Below are positions 17,867 through 27,612 of a stretch of 64,000 nt of DNA, piece after piece. Each line of letters opens with the position of its first letter. Position 1 is the stretch's first letter. The notes beneath the pieces are model-generated. The model saw nothing but the letters and a program-made list of their open reading frames with translations, was not told the origin of the DNA and searched no databases. The DNA lies in the NCBI RefSeq assembly GCF_000696575.1, contig NZ_JMSQ01000006.1, positions 310,001-374,000 of the forward strand, given 5' to 3'. This DNA is from Siccibacter colletis (GTDB lineage Bacteria > Pseudomonadota > Gammaproteobacteria > Enterobacterales > Enterobacteriaceae). The translations under genes and the position numbers were made by a program.

Positions 17867-19615
17867 TTAGCGAATGATTTCTTGTTCTGCTCCGGGCGTA
17901 GCCTGGTCCGGCAGCGTATCGCCCCAGTATTTGCGCTTACTGGTCTTGCCGATACCGGGGTTCATGCTGTTGGTAGGGTCATTTTCGCGATAAAACTGCG
18001 CCAGCGCCGGGGGGGCCTGGTAAAGATGCCCGACGTTGTGTTCCGCCGGGTATTGCGCCCCGCGTTCGTGCAGCAGCGCCAGCATCTGTTCTTTCAGGGC
18101 ATGCACGTCCACGCCTTTTTTCACGATGTAATCCTGGTGGAACACGTGACACATGAAATGCCCGTAATAGAGCTTGTGCACCAGCTGGCTGTCGATCTCC
18201 GGCGGCAGGGTTTCGAACCAGTCGGTATCGTTGCGGCGCAGGGCGATATCGAGCGCGAGGATGTCCTCCACCTCGTCGTGATGCACCGCGTGATAGCGCA
18301 CCGCAGCCCCCGCCGCGGCGAAACGGTGCAGGAACGCTTTGCTACCTTCCTCTGGGGTGCAGGCGAAGAAGTCCCCGTCGGCGGTTTTAAAGTACTCCGA
18401 CAGCCAGGCCTGGGCTTCAGCGATACCCTCTCCGGCCATTTTCAGCAGCAGATGGTGCTCATACTTTTCGCGCCAGCTTTTCATGCGCGGCGGCAGATGG
18501 CTCGGGAAAATATTCCCCAGCTTCTGCATCGCCCGGTCGGTGAAATTAGGGCGGAAGAAGCGCACCTTCTCCAGCATCGCATCGGTACGGCCTTTGATGT
18601 TGAAGAACAACGGCATCTTGTCGGTGCCGAGCTTGTCGATCATCAGGAAGGTGTCTTTCCCGTAGCGCTCGGCGATGTCGTAGATGTCGCGGTGCATATA
18701 CTCCCCGGCCACCGGCAGGGTTGCGAAGTTGGCCAGAATATGGCGGCGAATGTTCGTCAGCACCGCCGGGTCGTTGGTGCCGATGTAAAACACCTCCTGG
18801 CGCTTTTCGGCGACAAAGGTATCGAGGCGTACGGCAAACACTGCCAGTTTCCCGGCGCAGCCCGAAGCTTCAAACAGGCGATCCGGATCGGCATTAAAGC
18901 GTGCCGGGGTATCCGCATCCACGTCGCGCACGCGGGAAACGTAATCGTGATCCGACGCCAGACGGCCATCGTGACGTACCTGGCCTGGCTTCAGGCGCTC
19001 ATCATCCAGCGTGGAGAGGATCTGCTCCGGCGTGGCACCCAGATCGATACCCAGGTGGTTCACCAGATGCAGTTTTCCCTGCTCGTCGATGCGTGCATAG
19101 AGCGCCATTTCGGTGTAAGCCGGGCCGCGCTGCACCAGCGAACCGCCGGAGTTGTTGCAGATCCCGCCGATAACCGACGCCCCGATGCACGAGGAGCCAA
19201 TCACCGAGTGCGGCTCGCGCCCCAGCGGCTTGAGCGCTTTTTCCAGTTGATAAAGCGTGGTGCCGGGGAAGGCCAGCACCTGTTTTCCGTCGTTCAGCAG
19301 CTGGAGCTTATCGAGGCGGCGGGTGCTGATGATGACGATCTCGCGATCATAGTCGTTGCCGTTAGGCGTAGAGCCTTCGGTCAGCCCGGTATTGGCAGCC
19401 TGCATCAGAATGATGGCATCCGCCGCCACGCAGGCGTTGAGTACGCGCCAGAGCTCCAGCAGCGAGCCGGGAAACACCACGGCGGCAGCATCGCCCTGAC
19501 CGGAACGAAAGCCCTTGCGGTAGCGCGCGGTTTTTTCCGGGTCGGTGAGCAGGTGCTGGCTGCCCACCAGCCGGGTGAGTTCGTTTATCAGCGTAGTTTG
19601 TAGGGTACGGGACAT
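17867..19615 (-). CDS. dld: Dld, quinone-dependent D-lactate dehydrogenase
   Basis: FAD enzyme on the inner face of the cytoplasmic membrane that oxidises D-lactate to pyruvate and passes electrons to the quinone pool. About 582 residues (E. coli 571). The FAD-binding PCMH domain includes LMQAANTGLTEGSTPNG and VIGSSCIGASVIGGICNNSGGSLVQRG. The membrane-binding and cap segments include YIGTNDPAVL, EYMHRDIYDIAERYG and EEGSKAFLHRFAAAGAA, and the end is NDPTNSMNPGIGKTSKRK. AAGGAG five bases before the ATG at 19615 fixes the start; a GTG two codons earlier overlaps the ribosome-binding site. The C-terminal tail is about 11 residues longer than in E. coli. Confidence 0.96.
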   Translation of the reverse strand: MSRTLQTTLINELTRLVGSQHLLTDPEKTARYRKGFRSGQGDAAAVVFPGSLLELWRVLNACVAADAIILMQAANTGLTEGSTPNGNDYDREIVIISTRRLDKLQLLNDGKQVLAFPGTTLYQLEKALKPLGREPHSVIGSSCIGASVIGGICNNSGGSLVQRGPAYTEMALYARIDEQGKLHLVNHLGIDLGATPEQILSTLDDERLKPGQVRHDGRLASDHDYVSRVRDVDADTPARFNADPDRLFEASGCAGKLAVFAVRLDTFVAEKRQEVFYIGTNDPAVLTNIRRHILANFATLPVAGEYMHRDIYDIAERYGKDTFLMIDKLGTDKMPLFFNIKGRTDAMLEKVRFFRPNFTDRAMQKLGNIFPSHLPPRMKSWREKYEHHLLLKMAGEGIAEAQAWLSEYFKTADGDFFACTPEEGSKAFLHRFAAAGAAVRYHAVHHDEVEDILALDIALRRNDTDWFETLPPEIDSQLVHKLYYGHFMCHVFHQDYIVKKGVDVHALKEQMLALLHERGAQYPAEHNVGHLYQAPPALAQFYRENDPTNSMNPGIGKTSKRKYWGDTLPDQATPGAEQEIIR

Positions 19616-19822
19616 GTCCACTCCTTGTGGTCAGGCGGAAATAACGTCTTTAATCATAGCCCTCAGGCGCCAAAGCGAACGGGATAAATCGCAGAAAAAT
19701 CAGAGAACAGGCGTGGCGTGACGCTTCTTACCCGTTTACGCTTATGGCACACTGCGTGCTTATCTTCATGCTCTTACGAGCAGACTCACATTATCAGACC
19801 GTCTAACCGAGAGAATTACTAC

Positions 19823-22120
19823 ATGAAATGGCTCTGTTCTGTAGGTGTCGCTGTCAGCCTTGCGCTGCAACCTGCCCTGGCTGCTGACCCGTCCGGCGAT
19901 CGTCCGTTAACCCCCGAAGCGCGGGATGCCTTCGTTGCGGATCTCCTCACGAAAATGACGGTCGATGAAAAAATCGGCCAGCTGCGCCTGATAAGCGTCG
20001 GCCCGGATAACCCGAAAGAGGCGATCCGCGACATGATCAAAGAAGGGCAGGTGGGGGCAATTTTCAACACCGTCACTCGTCAGGACATCCGCGCCATGCA
20101 GGATCAGGTGATGCAGCTCAGCCGCCTGAAAATTCCTCTGTTCTTCGCCTATGACGTGGTGCACGGTCAGCGTACCGTGTTCCCGATTAGCCTCGGTCTG
20201 GCATCGTCGTTCAATCTCGACGCGGTGAAAACCGTCGGGCGCGTCTCGGCTTACGAGGCGGCGGATGACGGGCTGAATATGACCTGGGCGCCCATGGTTG
20301 ACGTCTCGCGCGACGCGCGCTGGGGTCGTATCTCTGAAGGCTTTGGCGAAGACACCTTCCTGACCAGCCAGATGGGCAAAACTATGGTGGAGTCAATGCA
20401 GGGCAAAAGCCCGGCGGATCGCTACTCGGTGATGACCAGCGTGAAGCACTTCGCCGCCTACGGTGCAGTTGAGGGCGGGAAGGAGTACAACACCGTTGAT
20501 ATGAGCGCGCAGCGCCTGTTCAACGACTATATGCCGCCGTACAAAGAGGCGCTGGATGCGGGCAGCGGCGGGGTGATGATGGCTCTGAACTCGCTGAACG
20601 GTGCTCCGGCCGCGTCTGATTCCTGGCTGCTGAAAGATCTGCTGCGTGGCGACTGGGGCTTCAAGGGCATCACCATCTCCGATCACGGTGCCATTAAAGA
20701 GCTGATCAAGCACGGCACCGCCGCCGATCCGGAAGACGCGGTGCGCGTGGCAATTAAAGCCGGCGTCGATATGAGCATGGCCGATGAGTATTACAGCAAG
20801 TATCTGCCGGGGCTTATCAAGAGCGGCAAGGTGACAATGGCGGAGCTGGACGACGCGGCGCGCCACGTACTGAACGTCAAATATGACATGGGCCTGTTCA
20901 ACGACCCGTACAGCCACCTGGGGGCGAAAGAGAGTGACCCGCAGGACACCAATGCTGAGAGCCGCCTGCACCGCGACGAGGCGCGCAAGGTGGCGCGTGA
21001 AAGTCTGGTGCTGCTGAAAAACCGTCTGGAAACGCTGCCGCTGAAAAAATCCGGTACCATTGCCGTAGTAGGGCCGCTGGCTGACAGCAAGCGCGATATC
21101 ATGGGCAGCTGGTCAGCCGCCGGCGTCGCCGATCAGTCGGTGACGCTGCTCACCGGCATCAAAAATGCCGTCGGTGATAACGCGAAGATCGTCTATGCCA
21201 AAGGCGCTAACGTTACCGATGACAAAGGCATCGTCGATTTCCTGAACCAGTATGAACCGGCAGTGGTGGTGGATAAACGCACTCCGCAGGCGATGATTGA
21301 TGAAGCGGTAGCCGCTGCCAAAAACGCCGACGTTGTGGTCGCGGCGGTGGGTGAAGCTCAGGGGATGGCACATGAGGCCTCCAGCCGTACCGATCTGATC
21401 CTTCCTCAGAGCCAGCGCGACCTGATCGCCGCGCTGAAAGCTACCGGCAAGCCGCTGGTGCTGGTGCTGATGAACGGGCGTCCGCTGGCGCTGGTGAAAG
21501 AGGATCAGCAGGCCGATGCGCTGCTGGAAACCTGGTATGCCGGTACCGAAGGCGGGAACGCCATCGCCGACGTGCTGTTTGGTGACTACAACCCGTCCGG
21601 CAAACTGCCGATCTCCTTCCCGCGCTCGGTCGGGCAGATCCCGGTGTACTACAGCCATCTCAATACCGGTCGCCCGTACAACCCGGAAAAACCGAACAAA
21701 TACACCTCGCGCTACTTCGATGAAGCCAATGGCCCGCTCTATCCGTTCGGTTTCGGTCTGAGCTACACCACCTTCACCGTGTCGGACGTGAAACTGTCGT
21801 CGCCGACCATGAAACGTGACGGCAAGGTCACCGCCAGCGTCGACGTGACCAACACCGGGAAACGCGCCGGGGAAACCGTGGTGCAGATGTATCTCCAGGA
21901 CGTGACCGCCTCGGTCAGCCGTCCGGTGAAGCAGCTGCGAGGGTTTGATAAGGTGATGCTCAAGCCGGGCGAAACCCAGACCGTCAGCTTCCCGATTGAC
22001 GTTGAAGCGCTGAAGTTCTGGAACCAGCGGATGAAATACGACGCCGAGCCTGGCACGTTTAACGTCTTTATCGGCCTCGACTCCGCGCGGGTGAAGCAGG
22101 GCGAGTTTGAACTGCAGTAA
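19823..22120 (+). CDS. bglX: BglX, periplasmic beta-glucosidase (GH3)
   Basis: Glycoside hydrolase family 3 enzyme that releases glucose from beta-glucosides in the periplasm. The start at 19823 gives MKWLCSVGVAVSLALQPALA, a signal peptide cut after about residue 20, and 765 residues as in E. coli; the longer open frame upstream is not needed. The nucleophile is D287 (ITISDHGA), with the SVKHFAAYG segment (K208, H209) in the active site. The C-terminal fibronectin-III-like domain (from about 665, VDVTNTGKRAGETVVQMY) is present. Divergent from dld and followed by a strong terminator. Confidence 0.97.
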   Translation: MKWLCSVGVAVSLALQPALAADPSGDRPLTPEARDAFVADLLTKMTVDEKIGQLRLISVGPDNPKEAIRDMIKEGQVGAIFNTVTRQDIRAMQDQVMQLSRLKIPLFFAYDVVHGQRTVFPISLGLASSFNLDAVKTVGRVSAYEAADDGLNMTWAPMVDVSRDARWGRISEGFGEDTFLTSQMGKTMVESMQGKSPADRYSVMTSVKHFAAYGAVEGGKEYNTVDMSAQRLFNDYMPPYKEALDAGSGGVMMALNSLNGAPAASDSWLLKDLLRGDWGFKGITISDHGAIKELIKHGTAADPEDAVRVAIKAGVDMSMADEYYSKYLPGLIKSGKVTMAELDDAARHVLNVKYDMGLFNDPYSHLGAKESDPQDTNAESRLHRDEARKVARESLVLLKNRLETLPLKKSGTIAVVGPLADSKRDIMGSWSAAGVADQSVTLLTGIKNAVGDNAKIVYAKGANVTDDKGIVDFLNQYEPAVVVDKRTPQAMIDEAVAAAKNADVVVAAVGEAQGMAHEASSRTDLILPQSQRDLIAALKATGKPLVLVLMNGRPLALVKEDQQADALLETWYAGTEGGNAIADVLFGDYNPSGKLPISFPRSVGQIPVYYSHLNTGRPYNPEKPNKYTSRYFDEANGPLYPFGFGLSYTTFTVSDVKLSSPTMKRDGKVTASVDVTNTGKRAGETVVQMYLQDVTASVSRPVKQLRGFDKVMLKPGETQTVSFPIDVEALKFWNQRMKYDAEPGTFNVFIGLDSARVKQGEFELQ

Positions 22121-22131
22121 CTGTAAAAAAC

Positions 22132-22160
22132 AAAAAAGGCCGGATAACCGGCCTTTTTTT
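22132..22160 (+). terminator. Rho-independent terminator of bglX
   Basis: GGCCGG, loop ATAA, CCGGCC (22138-22153), flanked by six A before and seven T after, so it could work in both directions. Confidence 0.93.
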
Positions 22161-22302
22161 ATGGGTGTTGGGAAAGCAGCAGCGCGATGGGAGTGCGCAC
22201 CTGCTTGCGTCTTTACAACAGGGGGCAGAGCGTCTCGCCTGATTATCGACTACGCTTTTTCGTAAGCCCATGAACCGGGTCGGGAAATAACGAGGAACGA
22301 TG

Positions 22303-23220
22303 ATGACTATTCCAGTGTGGAAACTTGCGCCGCTGTTTGCGGGGCTGATGGTAGCAGGCACGGCACAGGCGGCGGATCCGGTAAAAGTGGGTTCTAAAAT
22401 CGATACCGAAGGGGCGCTGCTCGGCAATATTATTCTGCAGGTACTTGAGAGCCATGACGTCAAAACGATCAATAAAGTGCAGCTCGGTACCACGCCGGTA
22501 GTGCGCGGGGCGATCACCTCCGGCGAGCTGGATATTTACCCGGAATACACCGGCAACGGCGCGTTCTTCTTTAAAGACGAGAACGACGCGGCGTGGAAGA
22601 ACGCGCAGCAGGGCTACGAGAAAGTGAAAAAGCTCGACGCTGAGCAGAACAAGCTGGTGTGGCTTACCCCGGCTCCGGCCAATAACACCTGGACCATCGC
22701 GGTGCGCCAGGATCTTGCCAAGAAAAATAATCTGACCTCGCTCGACGATCTCGGGCGCTATCTGAAAGAGGGCGGCGAGTTCAAACTGGCGGCCTCCGCT
22801 GAATTTATCGAGCGTGCCGATGCGCTGCCTGCCTTCGAGAAGGCCTACGGCTTTAAGCTCAATCAGAACCAGACGCTGTCACTGGCCGGGGGCGATACCG
22901 CGGTCACCATCAAAGCCGCGGCACAGCAAACCTCCGGCGTGAATGCTGCGATGGCTTACGGCACCGATGGCCCGGTGGCGGCGCTGGGTCTGCAAACCCT
23001 GACCGATCCGAAAGGCGTACAGCCGATCTACGCTCCGACGCCGGTGGTGCGTGAGGCGGTGCTCAAACAGTATCCGCAGCTGGAAAGCTGGCTGAAGCCG
23101 GTATTCGCCAGCCTCGATGAAAAAACGCTCCAGCAGCTTAACGCCAGCATCGCGGTGGAAGGGCTGGACGCGAAAAAGGTAGCGGCGGATTACCTGAAGC
23201 AGAAAGGGTTTGTGAAGTAA
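22303..23220 (+). CDS. osmF: OsmF (YehZ), glycine-betaine-type binding protein
   Basis: Periplasmic substrate-binding protein of the OsmF-YehYXW ABC importer, an osmotically and RpoS-controlled low-affinity glycine betaine system in E. coli. The ATG at 22303 has GAGGAA six bases upstream and gives 305 residues as in E. coli; the ATG one codon earlier is too close to that site. A signal peptide is cut after ..GTAQA. The family segments [31 protein letters not shown] and [22 protein letters not shown] are clear. It starts a four-gene operon, osmF-yehY-yehX-yehW, with tight spacing and overlaps. Confidence 0.96.
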   Translation: MTIPVWKLAPLFAGLMVAGTAQAADPVKVGSKIDTEGALLGNIILQVLESHDVKTINKVQLGTTPVVRGAITSGELDIYPEYTGNGAFFFKDENDAAWKNAQQGYEKVKKLDAEQNKLVWLTPAPANNTWTIAVRQDLAKKNNLTSLDDLGRYLKEGGEFKLAASAEFIERADALPAFEKAYGFKLNQNQTLSLAGGDTAVTIKAAAQQTSGVNAAMAYGTDGPVAALGLQTLTDPKGVQPIYAPTPVVREAVLKQYPQLESWLKPVFASLDEKTLQQLNASIAVEGLDAKKVAADYLKQKGFVK

Positions 23221-23236
23221 GCCAAAGGATGGTTGC

Positions 23237-24394
23237 GTGTTGATACGATGTCACAATCGGGTGGTGCTGCTGCTGTTACTTGTAATGGCTGCCGCCGCCC
23301 TGTTGCCGTTTCTGTCGCTGGCACCGAACCGTCTGGTGTCAGGCTCCCCGGTTCATGTAAGCGATCTTGCGGCTGCTGCATTCTGGCAGCCGGCACTGCT
23401 TTGGGCAGCGCTGGTAGTGCTGGCTTTTGTTCCGGGGCGCAAAGCCCTGGCGGCAACGTTGCTGCTCAGCGAAGCGCTGTTTGCGCTGCTGATGTGGCGC
23501 AGCGGCGATGCGGCCCGCCAGCTTATCGCTGACAGCGGGGCACTGGCGCGGGTGTCGGTAGGCAGCGGGCTGTGGCTGATGCTGGCGATGATCCTGCTGA
23601 TGTTCAGTGATGCGGCGCAGCGGCTGTTCAAAACGGCGCTGGTCCGCGTGCTGCTTAATCTCCAGTTACTGCTTATACCTCTCGCGCTGCTGCTCAGCGG
23701 CGGGTTTGATGCGCTGTCGCTGCTCAGGGAGTACAGCAACCGTCAGGACGTGTTCAATGATGCGGTGGGGCAGCACCTGACGCTGCTGTTCGGAACGCTG
23801 GTCCCGGCGCTGGCGATCGGGATTGCTGTCGGCCTGTGGTGCCACCGTCGTCCCGCCTCCCAGGCACCGGTTTTTGCCGTGCTGAACGTGATTCAGACCG
23901 TGCCGTCGGTGGCGTTGTTTGGGCTACTGATGGTGCCGCTTTCCGGGCTGGCCAGCGCGTTGCCGCTGCTGGGGCAGTGGGGCATTTCGGGCATCGGGCT
24001 GGCCCCGGCGCTGATTGCGCTGGTGCTCTACGCGCTGTTGCCGCTGGTACGCGGCGTGGTGGCGGGCCTGGGGCAGGTGCCGCGCGAGGTGCTGGAGAGC
24101 GCCCGGGCGATGGGCATGTCATCGCGCCAGATTTTCTTCAAAGCCCAGGTGCCGCTGGCGCTGCCGGTTCTGCTGCGTAGCCTGCGGGTGGTGGCGATCC
24201 AGACGGTAGGCATGGCGGTGATCGCGGCGCTGATTGGCGCTGGCGGTTTTGGCGCGCTGGTGTTTCAGGGATTGCTCAGCAGCGCGCTCGATCTGGTGCT
24301 GCTGGGTGTCATCCCGGTGATTGCGCTCGCGGTAATAATGGATGCGCTGTTTAATCTTGCTATCGCCGCGCTGGAGGCAAAGCACCATGATTGA
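23237..24394 (+). CDS. yehY: YehY, ABC importer permease
   Basis: Membrane subunit of the OsmF importer, 385 residues as in E. coli. The N-terminal half has several extra hydrophobic segments. The BPD_transp_1 core is in the C-terminal half, with the ATPase-contact loop [29 protein letters not shown] (EAA motif). It starts at GTG (23237) with AAAGGA upstream, 16 bases after osmF, and overlaps yehX by eight bases. Confidence 0.94.
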   Translation: MLIRCHNRVVLLLLLVMAAAALLPFLSLAPNRLVSGSPVHVSDLAAAAFWQPALLWAALVVLAFVPGRKALAATLLLSEALFALLMWRSGDAARQLIADSGALARVSVGSGLWLMLAMILLMFSDAAQRLFKTALVRVLLNLQLLLIPLALLLSGGFDALSLLREYSNRQDVFNDAVGQHLTLLFGTLVPALAIGIAVGLWCHRRPASQAPVFAVLNVIQTVPSVALFGLLMVPLSGLASALPLLGQWGISGIGLAPALIALVLYALLPLVRGVVAGLGQVPREVLESARAMGMSSRQIFFKAQVPLALPVLLRSLRVVAIQTVGMAVIAALIGAGGFGALVFQGLLSSALDLVLLGVIPVIALAVIMDALFNLAIAALEAKHHD

Positions 24395-25343
24395 ATTTGA
24401 CCAGGTAAGTAAAATTTATGGCGGCGCGGCGGCGGTGGATAACGTCTCGCTGCAGTTTAAGGAAGGGGCGTTCTCGGTGCTGATCGGCACCTCCGGCTCG
24501 GGAAAATCCACCACCCTGAAGATGATCAACCGGCTGGTGGAGCATGACAGCGGGCGCATTCTGCTGTCGGGAAAACCGATCCGCGACTATCCGCTTCAGG
24601 CGCTGCGCCGCCGCATGGGCTATGCCATCCAGTCCATCGGCCTGTTCCCTCACTGGACGGTGGCGCAGAACATCGCCACGGTGCCGTCGCTGTTGAAATG
24701 GCCGAAGGGGCGCATTGCTGAGCGCGTCGATGAACTGCTGGCGCTGCTCGGGCTTGACCCGGCGCAGTTCCGCAGCCGCTTTCCCCATGAGCTGTCCGGC
24801 GGGCAGCAGCAGCGCGTCGGCGTGGCCAGGGCGCTGGCCGCCGACCCGGAAGTGCTGCTGATGGATGAACCGTTCGGTGCGCTCGATCCGGTGACGCGGG
24901 CGGCGCTTCAGCAGGAGATGCGGCGCATCCACCGCCTGCTGGGCCGCACCATAATTCTGGTGACTCACGATATCGACGAGGCGCTGCAGCTGGCGGACCA
25001 CCTGGTGCTGATGGATAACGGGCGCGTGGTGCAGCAGGGCACGCCGCTGCAGCTGCTGACGCACCCGGAAAATGCTTTTGTGCGCGACTTCTTTGGTCGC
25101 AGCGAGCTGGGCGTGCGGCTGCTCTCTCTGCGTACCGTCGGGGAGTATCTGCGTCCTCACGAACGGCTCGACGGCGAAGGGGTGATGGCGCACCTGACGC
25201 TGCGCGAAGCGCTGTCGCACTTTGTCGAGCGCCAGTGTGATGCGCTGCCGGTGGTATCAGCCCAGGGCGAACCGTGCGGCGTGCTGCACTTCCGCGATCT
25301 GCTGGCGGACGTGCCGGAGGTGAGCCGTGCGCCTGCTCCGTGA
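24387..25343 (+). CDS. yehX: YehX, ABC importer ATPase
   Basis: ATP-binding subunit of the OsmF-YehYXW importer. The ATG at 24387 (overlapping the yehY end) gives 318 residues with the start [13 protein letters not shown]. Walker [10 protein letters not shown] (about residues 34-42), Q-loop IQSIGLFPH, signature [10 protein letters not shown] and Walker [12 protein letters not shown] are all present. A C-terminal CBS-like regulatory part (residues about 245-310, [22 protein letters not shown]) is typical of glycine betaine importer ATPases such as ProV and OpuCA. Overlaps yehW by 17 bases. Confidence 0.95.
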   Translation: MIEFDQVSKIYGGAAAVDNVSLQFKEGAFSVLIGTSGSGKSTTLKMINRLVEHDSGRILLSGKPIRDYPLQALRRRMGYAIQSIGLFPHWTVAQNIATVPSLLKWPKGRIAERVDELLALLGLDPAQFRSRFPHELSGGQQQRVGVARALAADPEVLLMDEPFGALDPVTRAALQQEMRRIHRLLGRTIILVTHDIDEALQLADHLVLMDNGRVVQQGTPLQLLTHPENAFVRDFFGRSELGVRLLSLRTVGEYLRPHERLDGEGVMAHLTLREALSHFVERQCDALPVVSAQGEPCGVLHFRDLLADVPEVSRAPAP

Positions 25344-26058
25344 TCCGCTGCTCTGGCTGACGGCGACCTTTATCGCCTTGCTGATCGCGCTACCCCACAG
25401 CGAGGCGCTGTTCGCCTGGTTGTTCCCGCAGCAGCCGCGCCCGGTATATCAGCAGGAGTCGTTTGTTAATCTCGCGCTGGCGCACCTGGAGCTGGTAGCC
25501 ATCTCCAGCTTCGCGGCAGTGGTTATCGGCATGGCGCTGGGCATTATGGTCACCCGCCCGTGGGGACGCGAGTTTCGCACCCTGGCAGAAACGGTGGTGG
25601 CGGCCGGACAGACCTTTCCCCCGGTGGCGGTGCTGGCGGTAGCGGTGCCGGTGATGGGGTTCGGGCGCGATCCGGCGCTGATTGCCCTGACAATCTATGG
25701 CCTGTTGCCGGTGGTGCAGGGGACGCTGGCCGGGCTGGCATCGGTACCAGACGGGGCAAAAGAGGTGGCGACCGGCATGGGCATGAGCCGGCTGCAGCAG
25801 CTGGTTAAGGTCGAGCTGCCGCTGGCCGCCCCGGTGATCCTGGCGGGGGTGAGAACCTCGGTGATTATCAACATCGGGACGGCGACTATCGCCTCAACGG
25901 TGGGGGCCAGCACGCTCGGGACGCCGATCATCATCGGCCTGAGCGGATTTAATACGGCTTATGTGATGCAGGGGGCGCTGCTGGTGGCATTGCTGGCCAT
26001 TATTGTCGATCGTGGTTTTGAGCGGTTAGTACGGCTTACGACCCGGCATGCAGGATAA
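25327..26058 (+). CDS. yehW: YehW, ABC importer permease
   Basis: Second membrane subunit of the importer, 243 residues as in E. coli. The EAA loop is [29 protein letters not shown] and the C-terminal segment [24 protein letters not shown] is nearly invariant among betaine permeases. The start is GTG at 25327 inside the yehX end, showing translational coupling. The last 23 bases overlap the 3' end of yohO on the other strand. Confidence 0.95.
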   Translation: MRLLRDPLLWLTATFIALLIALPHSEALFAWLFPQQPRPVYQQESFVNLALAHLELVAISSFAAVVIGMALGIMVTRPWGREFRTLAETVVAAGQTFPPVAVLAVAVPVMGFGRDPALIALTIYGLLPVVQGTLAGLASVPDGAKEVATGMGMSRLQQLVKVELPLAAPVILAGVRTSVIINIGTATIASTVGASTLGTPIIIGLSGFNTAYVMQGALLVALLAIIVDRGFERLVRLTTRHAG

Positions 26059-26146
26059 CGGTGTAGCCAGCCAGCATCACGCCGCCGATACCGCCAATAG
26101 CCATTACGATCATGCCGGTAACCAGCGCGGCTTTGGTAAATTTCAT
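26036..26146 (-). CDS. yohO: YohO, 36-residue membrane protein
   Basis: Small gene whose product has one transmembrane helix and the segment [15 protein letters not shown], matching E. coli YohO (35 residues), which lies in the same place between yehW and mlrA. AAGGAG sits six to seven bases before the ATG at 26146. The 3' end overlaps yehW by 23 bases in convergent orientation. Function unknown. Confidence 0.9.
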   Translation of the reverse strand: MKFTKAALVTGMIVMAIGGIGGVMLAGYTVILHAGS

Positions 26147-26206
26147 GGTGTGCTCCTTATTCAGACCGGGGGATTATACGGCGAAGTGGCCGTCAAATAT
26201 ACCCGC

Positions 26207-26935
26207 TTAGCCAAGCAGCGCGACCGGCTGCCCTTCCTGCTGCCAGGTTTCAATCTGCATACGCTGCGCGGGGGAGGGGTCATCACCGCACCAGATGAGC
26301 AGCGTCTGGCCGGGAAACATCTCCGGACGCAGCTGGGTCAGCGGGTGCGCCAGCACCTCCGGACGCCAGCCCTGATCCAGCGCCGACCAGGCCGCCAGCC
26401 ACAGCCGCGTAGCATCAGTGATATTCCAGCCAACGATAAGCGCATCGCGGCCAGCTCTTCTGCGCGCCTGCGCCAGGCACACCGAAATATGACCAATCAG
26501 AATGCCATCAAGCAGACTCAGCATCGCGGTCAGCGTCGCCTGCTGACCGTGCAGGCGACGGCGCAGCGGCACATACAGGTGCGTCACCAGCGTCGCGACA
26601 GAGTGTTCCTTGCCCACTTCCGCAATCCACTTGCGCAGCTGCCCCGGGCCGCTGTTTTGCAGGTGGTGCATCAGCGTCGCCTGGTGCTCGTGCCAGCCGC
26701 TCTGCTGGTTACTCTCTTCCTCGCTGAGCAGGGCTTTCACTTTACTGACCTGCACGCCACCTTCAATCCAGCGCTTTATCTCGTGGATGCGCTCGATGTC
26801 CTCTTCGGTGAACAGCCGGTGGCCGCCGTCGGTGCGCTGTGGCTTAAGTAATCCATACCGCCGCTGCCAGGCGCGCAGCGTAACCGGGTTGACATTGCAC
26901 AACTCCGCCACTTCCCCAATTGTGTAAAATGCCAT
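26207..26935 (-). CDS. mlrA: MlrA, MerR-like activator of curli/biofilm genes
   Basis: MerR-family DNA-binding regulator that activates csgD, the master gene for curli and cellulose in E. coli and Salmonella. 242 residues. The winged-helix part (residues about 3-70, YTIGEVAELCNVNPVTLRAWQRRYGLLKPQRTDGGHRLF) is intact. The C-terminal domain resembles B12-binding-type domains but lacks an obvious cobalamin His motif, as in E. coli MlrA. In E. coli btsSR (yehUT) lies between mlrA and yehS; here yehS follows directly. Confidence 0.95.
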   Translation of the reverse strand: MAFYTIGEVAELCNVNPVTLRAWQRRYGLLKPQRTDGGHRLFTEEDIERIHEIKRWIEGGVQVSKVKALLSEEESNQQSGWHEHQATLMHHLQNSGPGQLRKWIAEVGKEHSVATLVTHLYVPLRRRLHGQQATLTAMLSLLDGILIGHISVCLAQARRRAGRDALIVGWNITDATRLWLAAWSALDQGWRPEVLAHPLTQLRPEMFPGQTLLIWCGDDPSPAQRMQIETWQQEGQPVALLG

Positions 26936-27086
26936 TTCGTTCCTCTGCCCTTACCTTTCCCTGTTAACTGTAGCCGCGATATATCGTCCCTGGAAGCGCT
27001 ACGCGGCTTTTGTACTGATTCTGGCGCGGCATCTCCGCTCTGAAAATGGTACACTGCGCGCCCGCAATGATAAAACCGAAGACACC

Positions 27087-27557
27087 ATGCTGAATAACGA
27101 TATTTTACGTAGCCTGCGCTATACGCTCAAAACGAATAATGAGGGGCTGGTGCGGATTCTGGCGCTTGCCGAGGTCGAGGCCACGCCGGCACAGATTGAG
27201 GGCTGGATGAAAAAGGAAGAAGAGGACGGTTTTCAGCGCTGCCCGGACATCGTCCTGTCGAGTTTTCTCAACGGCCTGATCTATGACAAGCGCGGTCGCG
27301 ATGAAAGCACACCGCCGCTGGCGGCCGAACGTCGCCTGAACAACAACATCGTGCTGAAGAAGCTGCGTATCGCTTTCTCGCTGAAAACCGACGATATTCT
27401 GGCAATCCTCACCGAACAGCAGTTCCGCATTTCGATGCCGGAAATTACCGCCATGATGCGTGCGCCGGATCATAAAAACTTCCGCGAATGCGGTGACCAG
27501 GTGCTGCGCTACTTCCTGCGCGGGCTGGCGACGCGGCATAACGTGAAAAGCGCCTGA
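27087..27557 (+). CDS. yehS: YehS, DUF1456 protein
   Basis: 156-residue cytoplasmic protein made of two DUF1456 repeats (about residues 1-70 and 80-150; RSLRYTLKTNNEGLVRILAL and KLRIAFSLKTDDILAILTEQ). Same length as E. coli YehS. No enzyme motif is visible and the function is unknown. It converges on metG with a bidirectional terminator between them. Confidence 0.94.
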   Translation: MLNNDILRSLRYTLKTNNEGLVRILALAEVEATPAQIEGWMKKEEEDGFQRCPDIVLSSFLNGLIYDKRGRDESTPPLAAERRLNNNIVLKKLRIAFSLKTDDILAILTEQQFRISMPEITAMMRAPDHKNFRECGDQVLRYFLRGLATRHNVKSA

Positions 27558-27584
27558 CGCCAGACGCTTTTCCCCGCGCACACA

Positions 27585-27610
27585 AAAACGCCCTCATTCG
27601 AGGGCGTTTT
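27585..27610. terminator. Bidirectional terminator between yehS and metG
   Basis: Arms AAAACGCCCT (27585-27594) and AGGGCGTTTT (27601-27610), 10 bp, around a six-base loop. The A/T ends serve as T tract in either direction. It lies two bases before the metG stop. Confidence 0.93.
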
Positions 27611-27612
27611 GC

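Noticed and set aside
17852-19603. 583-codon plus-strand frame antisense to dld
   Set aside because: It mirrors dld almost completely; in GC-rich genomes the antisense frame of a real gene often stays open. The product is His/Arg-rich and resembles no family.
22249-22262. CTACGCT as an RpoS-type -10 element before osmF
   Set aside because: It suits the known RpoS control of osmF in E. coli, but one short degenerate match without a mapped start is too weak to list as a feature.
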